Assembly: GCA_000564995.1 (NCBI GenBank)
Contig: JDFH01000006.1
Coordinates: 147,299 to 211,298, forward strand
Direction: 5' to 3'
Origin: Atopobium sp. ICM42b
GTDB taxonomy: Bacteria; Actinomycetota; Coriobacteriia; Coriobacteriales; Atopobiaceae
DNA length: 64,000 nucleotides
The translations under genes were made by a program, and so were the position numbers. The notes under the pieces were generated by a model. That model was not told the origin of the DNA. It saw only the letters and a list, made by a program, of their open reading frames with translations, and made no database searches. Shown in pieces: positions 43,129-51,983 of this stretch. The first letter of the stretch is position 1. Each line of letters starts with the position of its first letter.

Positions 43129-44637
43129 CTACAGGTACTTTGCGCTGAGGCGCAGGAGTTCTTCTTGATTTGTCTCGTTGGTATTTACAATGCCCGAGAG
43201 TCTACCGTTGGACATAACGCCAATTCGGTTAGTAATTCCCAGAATCTCTGGCATCTCCGAAGAGACTACGATAATAGTGGTACCGCTCTTAGCCATATCA
43301 ATAATGAGCTGGTAGATCTCATATTTAGCACCAACATCAATACCACGAGTAGGCTCGTCCATCAGGAAAACCTGTGGATAGCGCTCGAGCCATTTACCAA
43401 AAATGACCTTCTGCTGGTTGCCGCCAGAAAGACTTGAAATCAAGTCTGATGGACCCTGAGCCTTGGTGTTCATAACCTTGAGCTCATTGACGGTAGCCTT
43501 AGTCATCTTAGGATCAGAAAGAATTGGACCAGCCTTATACTGATTCAAGTTTGCAATGGTTGTGTTAAACGTCAGGTCACCCTTAAGGAACAGGCCGTTT
43601 GCCTTGCGCTCCTCGGTAATCATGGCAAAACCGTGGTCCATTGCCTCTGCAGCTGTCGAGAAGTTCATAAGGTGCTCGTTGACGTAGACACGACCGGCGG
43701 CCCTTGTTCTAACACCAAAGATTGTTTCAAGAAGCTCTGTTCTACCAGCGCCGACAAGACCATACAAACCAAAAATCTCACCCTTCTTTACATCAAAAGT
43801 GACGTCTTGAAGGTATGGCTCATATTTAGTTGAAAGGTGCTGAATAGAAAGATATGTCTTACCAGGTGTGTTAGTAACATCTGGGAAGCGATTCTCAAGT
43901 GAGCGGCCGACCATTGCCGAGATGAGTTCATTCATGTTGGTCTCATTTGAGCGCTTGGTCATAACAAGCTTACCGTCACGAAGAACTGAAATGTCGTCGC
44001 AAATCTCAAAGATCTCATCCATCTTGTGAGAGATGTAGACCAAAGAAATTCCCTGCTCTTTGAGCATATGAATCATCTCAAAGAGTTTCTCGACCTCTTG
44101 AGTCATAAGTGAAGAAGTAGGCTCATCAAGAACAATAATCTTAGCGTTGTAAGAAATTGCCTTTGCAATCTCGCACATTTGACGCTGAGATACTGACATG
44201 TTCTTCATAGGTTGAGTCAGGTCTACGGTCATACCAAGACGCCTGAAGAGCTCGTTAGCCTCTTTTTTCATGCGTCCCTCGTCGACAACACCCATTGCAT
44301 TAACGGGATAGCGACCAAGGAACAAGTTATCTACAACATTTCTATCAAGGCACTGGTTAAGCTCCTGGTGAACCATTGCGACGCCATTCTCAAGTGCGTC
44401 TTTTGGTCCAGAAAAACTAACCTCTTTGCCGTCAAGAAATATCTTGCCTTCATCTTTTTGATACGTACCAAACAGGCACTTCATCATGGTAGATTTGCCT
44501 GCGCCGTTCTCTCCCATAAGACCCATAACGGTTCCACGGCGTACGTTCATTGAAATGTGATCCAGAACGCGGTTACGTCCAAAGGACTTGCTCATTCCAT
44601 CAATTGTTAGAACGATATCGTTTTCTGTATCTGCCAT
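43129..44637 (-). CDS. mglA: Sugar ABC transporter ATP-binding protein (MglA-like)
   Basis: The 502 residues hold two ABC domains, as in all MglA/RbsA/XylG proteins. Domain 1 has Walker A GLMGENGAGKSTMMK near 40, signature MSVSQRQMCEIAKA and Walker B IIVLDEPTSSL. Domain 2 has the degenerate P-loop GLYGLVGAGRTELLETIFG near 290, signature LSGGNQQKVIFGKWL and VFLMDEPTRGIDVGAK. Sugar specificity cannot be read from this subunit; galactose is inferred from the shared operator with galM-galK-galT. Confidence 0.93.
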   Translation of the reverse strand: MADTENDIVLTIDGMSKSFGRNRVLDHISMNVRRGTVMGLMGENGAGKSTMMKCLFGTYQKDEGKIFLDGKEVSFSGPKDALENGVAMVHQELNQCLDRNVVDNLFLGRYPVNAMGVVDEGRMKKEANELFRRLGMTVDLTQPMKNMSVSQRQMCEIAKAISYNAKIIVLDEPTSSLMTQEVEKLFEMIHMLKEQGISLVYISHKMDEIFEICDDISVLRDGKLVMTKRSNETNMNELISAMVGRSLENRFPDVTNTPGKTYLSIQHLSTKYEPYLQDVTFDVKKGEIFGLYGLVGAGRTELLETIFGVRTRAAGRVYVNEHLMNFSTAAEAMDHGFAMITEERKANGLFLKGDLTFNTTIANLNQYKAGPILSDPKMTKATVNELKVMNTKAQGPSDLISSLSGGNQQKVIFGKWLERYPQVFLMDEPTRGIDVGAKYEIYQLIIDMAKSGTTIIVVSSEMPEILGITNRIGVMSNGRLSGIVNTNETNQEELLRLSAKYL

Positions 44638-44684
44638 GTAATCACCCCTTATCTCGCTAAGTTATTGCGCTTATTCGCGAGAAC

Positions 44685-44715
44685 ACCGGAGGAGAGCAGG
44701 TGTCTCCCCTCCGGT
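44685..44715 (-). promoter_or_regulatory. Stem-loop between the binding-protein and ATPase genes
   Basis: On the minus strand ACCGGAGG...CCTCCGGT extends inward to about 12 bp with one G-T pair. There is no T-run. Such hairpins after the first gene of sugar ABC operons protect the binding-protein mRNA and reduce downstream expression; that role is inferred. Confidence 0.6.
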
Positions 44716-44741
44716 ATTGTTTCGTGCTATCGACTACTTAA

Positions 44742-46025
44742 TTACTTAAGCAGCTGGGTATAGGAAGAACCGTTGTCGGTCTTAACCATGTTGAATGCAA
44801 ATGCATCGTACTCGTCAGGGTTGCCAAGACGGTTGGTAATGTTGGACTCAGTCTGGCCATCGCCTGCGATGAACTCAACGTTGAGGTTGAGCAGTGGAGC
44901 ATACTTCTTGAGCAGTGGTACATAGGTTGAACCAAGGAAGTTGTCGCCAGAGTTGTAGGTGTTGAGCCAAACCTTCTTCTCTGGGTGCTTGTCTGCGCTC
45001 AGCTGAGCGGAAGCATCCTTGTAAGTAGTGGTTGCGTCAAGGTTGTCCTTGTAGTTCTCAGCGGTAACTGCAAGGTTGAGAGCGTAGTAAGAACGCTGCT
45101 CTGCAACATACTTGTAGTCCTTGGAGTCAATCTTGTTGCCAGCATCGTCTGCGGACTCAATGCCGGTGTTGATATCAGCGCCGTCAAGAGCGTTGCGGAG
45201 CAGACGGAGAGTCAGGTAAGCCTGAACATCTGGGTGCTGGGAAATGGTGCCTGCATAGCCGTCAGCAATAGCTGCAACAGCGTCAGAGTTAGCGTCGTAA
45301 CCAAAGGTTGGGACCTTCTGAGCCTTTGACCATGCATTGAAGATGGACATGCCCATACCGTCGTTGTTGGAAACAACAACATCAATCTGATCGCCGAAGG
45401 AAGAAGACCAAGCAGCAATTGCGTTACCAGCGGTTGCAGCATCCCATGTTGCACCAGCGGTGTTCTTCATCTCCTGAGAAGCAAGCTCACGGATGGTGTA
45501 GGACTTGCCGCCAACCTCAAGCTTGCCGTCCTGAACAACAGAAGCGGAGCCGTCAGTGTTGGTGCCTACTGGATCAGAAATAATCTTGCCGTCCTTCTCG
45601 ATGCCAGTACCAAGTGCCTTACGGACACCACGAGTACGAGCGATAGAGTCGTTGTGACCAATGTCACCAATTGCAAGAACGTAACCAATGATGCCATCCT
45701 TGTTACGATCAAGCTCAGCTGCGTGAGCCTTGATGTAATCAAGAACCATCTGACCCTGGAGCTCTGCACCCTGAACTGCATCAAAGCCAACGTAATAGGT
45801 GTCTTTGTTGAAGTTAAGAGTGTTTGTATCAAGCTCACCGGTTGAGCTGTTAGAAGGCTGACGGTTGAAGAAGACAACAGGCTTATCCTTGTTCTCTACC
45901 TTTGCATCTTTAGCGCCTTCCTCTTTTTTCTCGCTAGGTGCGCAAGCTGCAAGAACGCTAGATCCACCAACGCTAAGAACGCCTAGACCACAGAACTTTA
46001 GAAAACTGCGACGAGACACATCCAT
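44742..46025 (-). CDS. mglB: Sugar-binding lipoprotein (MglB-like), Tat-type signal
   Basis: Extracellular substrate-binding protein of the importer. The start at 46025 (GAAAGGT 8 bases upstream) gives 427 residues. MDVSRRSFLKFCGLGVLSVG is a twin-arginine signal, followed by the lipobox LAAC, so it should be exported folded and lipid-anchored. The mature part is a type I periplasmic-binding fold (VGFDAVQGAELQGQMVLDYI, VVSNNDGMGMSIFNAW). It is longer than the about 330-residue E. coli MglB. The C-terminal about 100 residues (WLNTYNSGDNFLGSTYVPLL) look like the beginning of another binding lobe, which is odd. Ligand galactose is inferred. Confidence 0.88.
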   Translation of the reverse strand: MDVSRRSFLKFCGLGVLSVGGSSVLAACAPSEKKEEGAKDAKVENKDKPVVFFNRQPSNSSTGELDTNTLNFNKDTYYVGFDAVQGAELQGQMVLDYIKAHAAELDRNKDGIIGYVLAIGDIGHNDSIARTRGVRKALGTGIEKDGKIISDPVGTNTDGSASVVQDGKLEVGGKSYTIRELASQEMKNTAGATWDAATAGNAIAAWSSSFGDQIDVVVSNNDGMGMSIFNAWSKAQKVPTFGYDANSDAVAAIADGYAGTISQHPDVQAYLTLRLLRNALDGADINTGIESADDAGNKIDSKDYKYVAEQRSYYALNLAVTAENYKDNLDATTTYKDASAQLSADKHPEKKVWLNTYNSGDNFLGSTYVPLLKKYAPLLNLNVEFIAGDGQTESNITNRLGNPDEYDAFAFNMVKTDNGSSYTQLLK

Positions 46026-46045
46026 AGTAGTGACCTTTCTCATTT

Positions 46046-46089
46046 GTTATGCCTTTTGCATAACTCTGACCTTAATGAGTACGTTAACA
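46046..46089 (-). promoter_or_regulatory. Operator and leader hairpin of the sugar ABC operon
   Basis: The operator TGAGTACGTTAACA at 46076-46089 is identical to the galM site. Downstream in the transcript GTTATGC, five bases, GCATAAC (46046-46064) form a 7-bp hairpin just before the mglB ribosome site. TTGAGC and TGTGAT 17 bp apart upstream of the operator are possible -35 and -10 boxes. Confidence 0.65.
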
Positions 46090-46135
46090 AATCTCATCAC
46101 AGCTCTCTGTGAGATGTCGCTCAACGGTTGCAGAA

Positions 46136-46172
46136 ATACCGTAAGCGTTATGTTTTGTACCTTTTACGGTAT
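46136..46172. repeat. 9-bp inverted repeat ATACCGTAA-N19-TTACGGTAT
   Basis: Perfect arms 46136-46144 and 46164-46172, upstream of the sugar ABC operon promoter. It could be a site for a second regulator or a hairpin in an upstream leader. The sequence 46173-46302 around it holds no supported gene. Confidence 0.55.
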
Positions 46173-46302
46173 CAATTTTGAAGTTTTTGAGGATAAATAA
46201 AGAAAAATCGGTCAAATGACCAAATTGTCGAGAAAAACGTCCTCTTCAAATTTGTGAATAAAAATCTGCCTAATGCGAGAAAAGCAGAACGATTCTTTAA
46301 AC

Positions 46303-46329
46303 AAAAAAGACCAGGCATTGCCTGGTCTT
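46303..46329 (-). terminator. Rho-independent terminator of tRNA-Asn
   Basis: AAGACCAGG, five bases, CCTGGTCTT, followed by Ts on the minus strand, 9 bases after the tRNA 3' end. Confidence 0.9.
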
Positions 46330-46337
46330 GAAAATTC

Positions 46338-46412
46338 TGGCTCCCCGAGCAGGATTTGAACCTGCGACACGCTGATTAACAGTCAGCTGCGCTACCGCTG
46401 CGCCATCGGGGA
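46338..46412 (-). tRNA. tRNA-Asn (anticodon GTT)
   Basis: The minus strand folds as a full cloverleaf: acceptor TCCCCGA/TCGGGGA and D-arm GCGC-loop-GCGC. The anticodon arm is GCTGA-CTGTTAA-TCAGC with anticodon GTT; the T-arm is GCAGG-TTCAAAT-CCTGC. The discriminator is G and CCA is encoded. Flanked by its own promoter and terminator. Confidence 0.97.
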
Positions 46413-46438
46413 ATATGTGTGCTTCTCAGCGGTGTTTA

Positions 46439-46467
46439 AGTATAGAGAGACATTCCAAACCATGCAA
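46439..46467 (-). promoter_or_regulatory. Promoter of tRNA-Asn
   Basis: TTGCAT, 17 bp, TATACT on the minus strand, about 27 bases upstream of the mature 5' end. The best-looking sigma-70-type promoter in the window. Confidence 0.8.
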
Positions 46468-46533
46468 GCATTTTTTAGAAAAAATTTAGTCAAATTCTTC
46501 TTGCACAATCTCTTGCATACCTAAACCAAGAAG

Positions 46534-47901
46534 CTACTCCTCCATGTAGTCCTTAAGACGACCGGACCTAGAAGGATGACGAAGCTTTGCCAAGGTCTTG
46601 GACTCAATCTGACGAATACGCTCACGCGTAACGCCAAACTCCTTGCCTACCTCTTCAAGGGTACGAGGATGACCGTCCTCAAGACCAAAGCGGAACTTAA
46701 TAACCTTACGCTCACGATCAGCAAGACCATCAAGAACCTGCTCAAGCTGCTCACGAAGCATTGAATCAGAAGCTGCATCTGGTGGAGCAACAGCTGAAGA
46801 GTCTTCAATAAAGTCTCCAAGCTGGGAATCTTCTTCTTCACCAATAGGCGTCTCAAGAGAGACGGGCTCCTGGCTAATCTTCTGAATCTCGCGGACGCGA
46901 TCAGGAGACATACCCATTTCTGCGCCAATCTCTTCTGGAGAAGGATCTCTACCAAGATCTTGTAGAAGCTGACGCTGAACACGGATAAGCTTATTGATGG
47001 TCTCTACCATGTGAACAGGAATACGAATGGTACGAGCTTGGTCCGCAATAGCACGGGTAATTGCCTGGCGAATCCACCATGTAGCATATGTTGAGAACTT
47101 AAAGCCCTTGGTGTAGTCGAACTTCTCGACAGCACGAATAAGACCCAGGTTACCTTCCTGGATAAGATCGAGGAACAGCATGCCACGGCCAACATAGCGC
47201 TTAGCAATTGAGACGACAAGACGAAGGTTTGCAGAGATAAGCTGCTGCTTAGCGTCAAGTCCTACGGACTCAATACGCATGAGGCGGCGCTGCTCTGCAC
47301 GGTTGAGCTCGATGAGGCCATCCTCAAAGTCCTCCAGCTTCTGGGAAGCTGCAGTACCTGCCTCAATCTTCATAGCAAGGTGAACCTCTTCTGATGCAGT
47401 AAGCAGGTCTACCTTACCAATCTCTTTAAGATACATGCGGACAGGATCGCCGGTAAGCATAACCGTGGTGGTATCTGAGCGACGAGCACGAGCGCGAGAA
47501 GAACGTTTTGGCTTAGAGACTTTTGCCTTAGAAACAGAGCGGAGAGCCTCTTTGACCTCACGTGCCTCATTTACGGCATCAAAATCTTCATCATCTTCAT
47601 CTTCAAAATCAGATGAGTCATCCATGTCATCATCGGATGAAAAATCATCCTCTACGGTGTCATCTTCAATGGCGAAAGAAACGGTTGCTTCAGATGCGGT
47701 AGTAATCTCTACACCTTTAACGCGCAGCGAATCATACAGGTCAGAAAGCTCATCATCGTTAACGTCAACGTCACGAATGGCAACCTGAATATCGTCTTCG
47801 CTGATACTACCGTTAGACTTTGAAGAACTTACCAGATCATCAACAATTTTAGTAAGCTCATCTGAGAGTTTGACCTCTTCATTTGCCTTTTTTGCAGCCA
47901 C
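46534..47901 (-). CDS. sigA: Primary sigma factor (RpoD/SigA)
   Basis: Housekeeping sigma subunit of 455 residues. An acidic N-terminal tract ([19 protein letters not shown]) precedes region 1.2 ([21 protein letters not shown]). Region 2 has [20 protein letters not shown] and [20 protein letters not shown], region 3 [14 protein letters not shown], region 4 [20 protein letters not shown]. The start is GTG with AAAGGA upstream. It follows dnaG, as in the classical macromolecular-synthesis operon. Confidence 0.97.
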   Translation of the reverse strand: MAAKKANEEVKLSDELTKIVDDLVSSSKSNGSISEDDIQVAIRDVDVNDDELSDLYDSLRVKGVEITTASEATVSFAIEDDTVEDDFSSDDDMDDSSDFEDEDDEDFDAVNEAREVKEALRSVSKAKVSKPKRSSRARARRSDTTTVMLTGDPVRMYLKEIGKVDLLTASEEVHLAMKIEAGTAASQKLEDFEDGLIELNRAEQRRLMRIESVGLDAKQQLISANLRLVVSIAKRYVGRGMLFLDLIQEGNLGLIRAVEKFDYTKGFKFSTYATWWIRQAITRAIADQARTIRIPVHMVETINKLIRVQRQLLQDLGRDPSPEEIGAEMGMSPDRVREIQKISQEPVSLETPIGEEEDSQLGDFIEDSSAVAPPDAASDSMLREQLEQVLDGLADRERKVIKFRFGLEDGHPRTLEEVGKEFGVTRERIRQIESKTLAKLRHPSRSGRLKDYMEE

Positions 47902-48022
47902 AAATATCCTTTCGATAGATTAGCGCAAATCTTTATACCCAAAAGTTTCTCTACCTAATCAAACTATTCATTTTAATTTATAAAAAATCAGATGAGTAGC
48001 ATCCCCATAAAATGAGTATTTT

Positions 48023-50005
48023 CTATTGCCCCGAAGTAAGCCTCTTGCCTAGCTCAAGAGCTCGTGTCTGAAGCTCCTGCGCAGCAGCAAGTTGCTCTTC
48101 AGCAAGTGTTCCGCTTGAAGACTCCCCTGCATAAGAACTGGAGCGCAAATTTGATCGAATTTCTCGCAATTTACGCTGTACCGAGTAGTAGTCAACCGTG
48201 TCCACAATAAACTCAAGCGAACGACGTGTATCGGAGTTGCCCTCAGATATCACGCGACCAGAAGAAAGAATAGCTGCCGCATTTGGCTCAACAGCCGCAG
48301 CCGCGGCAACAACCTGCGCTGGCGTAGCGCCCTCTGGAGTTGCAAGCATGGCCCATGCCATGGTTTGATGGCGAGCATCGGCCCAGACAAAGTCTGCAAT
48401 ACGGTCTTGATACTCTCGCACTAAAGACAAGTTTGTTGCCATAGCACTTAAGAGCTCAAGCTCTGAGTTAACCTGCCTGCGATCTTCTGCGGAGAGACCC
48501 TGCGAGCCTCGTGGCTCATACGTATCAGCAGAAACGCTATACGATGATGGGTCATCATACGGAGACACCTCGTCATACGGTGGAACATCATCGTATGAAG
48601 GACCCTCGGCGTAAGCTGAAGTTTTAGGAGCAGAATTATACGAAGAGGTATAGATGTTCTTCTGAGGCTGTTTGCGCGCCATCTTTGAAGTGCGCGAATC
48701 TGCAGCGTCATCTTGAATAGGCGCGGCCTTAATTGCGCGCTTTGCTTCCTCGACATCAATATGAAGCAAATCGGACACACGAAGTGCATACTCGCTCAGC
48801 AGCACCGATGTCTTGAGCGGGGCCAACAGAGACGCTAAAGCCTCAAGCGCTTTGACTCGACCACCGGGTACAGATAAGTCAAACTGAGCTGTTGTGGCAT
48901 CAAAGACAAAGTCCATAAGCGGACGAGCTGCATCTAAGATAGGACGTAGCTTATCTGCACCTGATTCGGCGAGAAACTCCATGGGGTCCTGGTTATTTGG
49001 CAAAACAACACAGAGAAACGCAGCGGTTGTTTTATCGATAAATTTAATGGCACGAGCAGCAGCGTGTTGACCTGCAGCATCACCGTCAAACATGCAAATG
49101 ATTTTGCGTGCACGCTGGCGATCGATGAGTTTGACGTGCTCAGACGTAAATGCAGTGCCTAAAGCTGCCACAGTGTTGGTAAAACCAGCCTCATGCATGG
49201 CAATAACATCAGTATAGCCCTCGCAAATAATAGCCTCGGACTGGGCAGCAATAGTCTCTTTTGCAACATCGTAGGCAAAGAGGTGTTTACCTTTATTAAA
49301 GACAGAAGTGTCCCTGGTATTAAGGTACTTAGGAGCGTTTTCTACCTTTTTAGTAATTCGACCGCCAAAAGCAATAGTTCTTCCCTGCTCATCATGAATA
49401 GGAAACATCACTCGATCATAGAACCAGTCGCTGATGCGACCATTGCGCTCAACGGCAAGGTTTGCAGCAATCATCTCTTGCGTGGTATAGCCACATTTAC
49501 GCAGGTGCGCTACAAGCGCGCCTCTGCCAGGTGCATATCCTAGCTTCCAGCGCTTGCAGACAGCCGCTCCAAATCCGCGACCAGAGAGATATGCACGCGC
49601 CGCCTCAGGACCTTCTCCCCTTCCGCGCATAAGCATGGAGTGGAAGTAATTCTCGGCCTCAGTAAGGCACTCAATTAAGCGATTCTTGCGGGGACCCTTA
49701 GAAACATGAGCTTCTTCTGAAAGGGTAATTCCAGCTTTATCGGCAAGATATCTGATAGCGTCAGGAAAATCTAGATTTTCTCGCTTCATGACATAACTAA
49801 AGACATCTCCACCTTCGGAGCAAGCGCCAAAGCAGTGCCAGAGACCCGTAGAAGGATTTATCTTAAATGAAGGGCTTTTTTCTTGGTGGAAAGGACAGCA
49901 TCCCCAATAGTCCTGACCTCGGGGTTTTAGCTCAACTGTCTCGGAAACAAGCGTGACAAAATCTGTGGCTTGTCTTACGCGCTCTTTATCTTCGTCAGTT
50001 ATCAT
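48023..50005 (-). CDS. dnaG: DNA primase
   Basis: Makes RNA primers for replication. The 660 residues show the zinc-binding domain (YWGCCPFHQEKSPSFKINP, HCFGACSEGGDVFSYV) and the catalytic core with TOPRIM (AIICEGYTDVIAMHEAGF, KIICMFDGDAAGQHAAARAI). The C-terminal helicase-interaction domain is variable. A Tyr/Asp/Ser/Pro repeat-like linker (PSYDDVPPYDEVSPYDDPSS) near 470-500 is unusual and probably disordered. It overlaps ribF by 11 bases. Confidence 0.95.
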   Translation of the reverse strand: MITDEDKERVRQATDFVTLVSETVELKPRGQDYWGCCPFHQEKSPSFKINPSTGLWHCFGACSEGGDVFSYVMKRENLDFPDAIRYLADKAGITLSEEAHVSKGPRKNRLIECLTEAENYFHSMLMRGRGEGPEAARAYLSGRGFGAAVCKRWKLGYAPGRGALVAHLRKCGYTTQEMIAANLAVERNGRISDWFYDRVMFPIHDEQGRTIAFGGRITKKVENAPKYLNTRDTSVFNKGKHLFAYDVAKETIAAQSEAIICEGYTDVIAMHEAGFTNTVAALGTAFTSEHVKLIDRQRARKIICMFDGDAAGQHAAARAIKFIDKTTAAFLCVVLPNNQDPMEFLAESGADKLRPILDAARPLMDFVFDATTAQFDLSVPGGRVKALEALASLLAPLKTSVLLSEYALRVSDLLHIDVEEAKRAIKAAPIQDDAADSRTSKMARKQPQKNIYTSSYNSAPKTSAYAEGPSYDDVPPYDEVSPYDDPSSYSVSADTYEPRGSQGLSAEDRRQVNSELELLSAMATNLSLVREYQDRIADFVWADARHQTMAWAMLATPEGATPAQVVAAAAAVEPNAAAILSSGRVISEGNSDTRRSLEFIVDTVDYYSVQRKLREIRSNLRSSSYAGESSSGTLAEEQLAAAQELQTRALELGKRLTSGQ

Positions 50006-51032
50006 CTTCCACCTCCCCGCTTCCTAAGTTATATGAAGTCGTACCCAGATTCTGGGCTACCCAATCTATATTTCCACGAACGGCACACTTGAGCTCTTCA
50101 AGTGAATCAAATTTTTTAGATTCCCTCAGTCTCTTCACGAATACCGTCTGAACCTGCGAATCATATAAGTTCCCGCTAAAACCTAGGAGGTTAGCTTCAA
50201 GTAAAGGTTCTGTTTGAGACTCAAATGACGGAGCTTTTCCCACATTAACCGCAGCGGGCCATGCTGTTGCGCCGTGAACCACATAGCACGCATACACGCC
50301 ATCTTGAGGAATGCAATCACGCAGGTCAAGCGAAACATTTGCAGTTGGAAAACCAAAACCAGTACCCTGGCCTCGACCGTGTTTGACTACGCCACTCACA
50401 AAGTGCCAGCGGCCCAACAGGCTTGCTGCTTCCTCAACTTTACCCTGCTCAAGCAAGTCCCTAATGCGAGTTGCAGAAATTTTCTGTCCACCTGAGCAAA
50501 AGAGCTCATGGGCGTGAACTTCAAAGCCATGCTTATACCCAAGCGAGGTGAGCAACGCGCTTCCCTCAGCACCTTGTGCGCCCAGGCCAAAGTCAGAACC
50601 CACATGAACGGACACAGCCGAGACACTTGGAAGCAGCTTGTCCTCGACGTATTGCGTAGCGCTCAATGCCGCAAACTCGAGGGTAAAGTGGTGTACCAAA
50701 ATGCCGTCCACTCCCCATGCGGCAAGCGCGCGAAGTCTATCTTCTCCCGAGAGCAACCGCCGAGGTGATCCATCAAACAGCACCTCAACAGGGTCTGGTA
50801 AAAACGTCACAGCAACAAGTGGTACATTGCGAGCTTCGGCGTCCTTTTTTGCGCTGGCGAGAAGCCCTTGGTGGCCCTCATGAAGTCCGTCAAAGACACC
50901 AAGCACGCACACGCAAGGCTGCCTGTAGCAGTCAGAACGCAAGGTATAGAAGTCAGCATCACCAAGCTCACGTGGAGCCGGCAACTCACTTCCATACAAG
51001 ACGGATTGTACTATGCGTTCTACCTTGTTCAA
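49995..51032 (-). CDS. ribF: RibF, riboflavin kinase / FAD synthetase
   Basis: Makes FMN and FAD from riboflavin. The 345 residues hold an N-terminal nucleotidyltransferase domain (VLGVFDGLHEGHQGLLASAK with the GxHxGH motif, VGSDFGLGAQG, ISATRIRDLLEQGKVEEA). The C-terminal kinase domain has VVKHGRGQGTGFGFPTANVS, DGVYACYVV and a FSGNLYDSQVQTVFVKRLR end. Position next to truB is typical. Confidence 0.93.
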   Translation of the reverse strand: MNKVERIVQSVLYGSELPAPRELGDADFYTLRSDCYRQPCVCVLGVFDGLHEGHQGLLASAKKDAEARNVPLVAVTFLPDPVEVLFDGSPRRLLSGEDRLRALAAWGVDGILVHHFTLEFAALSATQYVEDKLLPSVSAVSVHVGSDFGLGAQGAEGSALLTSLGYKHGFEVHAHELFCSGGQKISATRIRDLLEQGKVEEAASLLGRWHFVSGVVKHGRGQGTGFGFPTANVSLDLRDCIPQDGVYACYVVHGATAWPAAVNVGKAPSFESQTEPLLEANLLGFSGNLYDSQVQTVFVKRLRESKKFDSLEELKCAVRGNIDWVAQNLGTTSYNLGSGEVEDDN

Positions 51033-51041
51033 CGTGCATCC

Positions 51042-51983
51042 TTACTTACACAAAATACCTTGAGAGAAGTTTGTCTGACAGACAAGGCAGGAGCCCTGCC
51101 TTGTCCAAATTCCTACAAGAGCATCATTCCACACAAGGCTGACCAGTGAGTTATGAGCAATCTCAGAGAGATCTTCTGGAATACCAAAACGCTTTCCAAC
51201 CTCAACACACTTGTATTCTGCTGCAGTCAACCTGTGCACAGGGTATCCCAGAACCTCAGTTGGATTGAGGCGTTTATCTTCAAGCACCTGAGCTGGGCTT
51301 TGTTCAAGCTCTTCTAATAAAGCGCAGCTCCCAAGTGTGATTGGACCAGAGAACGTCCTTCTCAGGCCACTAATATGAGCCTCTGTTCCAAGAGACTGAC
51401 CAAGGTCTCGAGCAAGACTTCTAATGTAGGTGCCTTTTGAAACGTCAAACGCAACCGTCCATACCAGTGATTCATCCGTAGTAGAAGGTTTGCGCACTGC
51501 CAAAAGCGTAGCGTCGTAAATAGAGACTCTACGAGCCGCAAGCTCTGGCGTCTTACCTTCACGAACAAGCTGATAAGCGCGTTTGCCATCAACTGAGATT
51601 GCAGAAACTACAGGTGGAAGCTGGTCTACCGTACCCACCAGCTTTGCGCATGCAGCACGAGCAAACTCTTCATCACGCAACTCCGCTGGGACAGGTGCCG
51701 TGGCCACAATCTCACCGTCTGCATCGTCGGTTGAGGTACGAGCCCCAAACGAAATGTCGGCTACATATCCCTTACGGTCAAGCGTCAGAAGGCCCAAAAG
51801 CTTTGTAGCAAGTCCAATGCCCACTACCAGCACGCCACTTGCATTAGGATCCAAAGTGCCTGCGTGTCCCACGCGTTTCTCGCCAAATGCACGGCGAACG
51901 CGAGAAACCACGTCATGGCTGGTTAAGCCAAGCGGTTTGTCAACAGCAATAAGTGCGTTAATTCCACTAGCTCCTCGCTTCAC
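51042..51983 (-). CDS. truB: tRNA pseudouridine-55 synthase TruB
   Basis: The 313 residues contain INALIAVDKPLGLTSHDVVS, the catalytic GHAGTLDPNASGVLVVGIG, GKRAYQLVREGK and FDVSKGTYIRSLARDLGQSL. A PUA-like tail follows. The start is GTG with AAGGAG upstream, immediately after the stop of the DHH gene. Confidence 0.95.
   Translation of the reverse strand: MKRGASGINALIAVDKPLGLTSHDVVSRVRRAFGEKRVGHAGTLDPNASGVLVVGIGLATKLLGLLTLDRKGYVADISFGARTSTDDADGEIVATAPVPAELRDEEFARAACAKLVGTVDQLPPVVSAISVDGKRAYQLVREGKTPELAARRVSIYDATLLAVRKPSTTDESLVWTVAFDVSKGTYIRSLARDLGQSLGTEAHISGLRRTFSGPITLGSCALLEELEQSPAQVLEDKRLNPTEVLGYPVHRLTAAEYKCVEVGKRFGIPEDLSEIAHNSLVSLVWNDALVGIWTRQGSCLVCQTNFSQGILCK

Noticed and set aside
46090-46130. 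CRP-like site TCACAGCTCTCTGTGA
   Set aside because: The half-sites are in the reverse order of the CRP consensus and the spacing differs. More likely a small hairpin.
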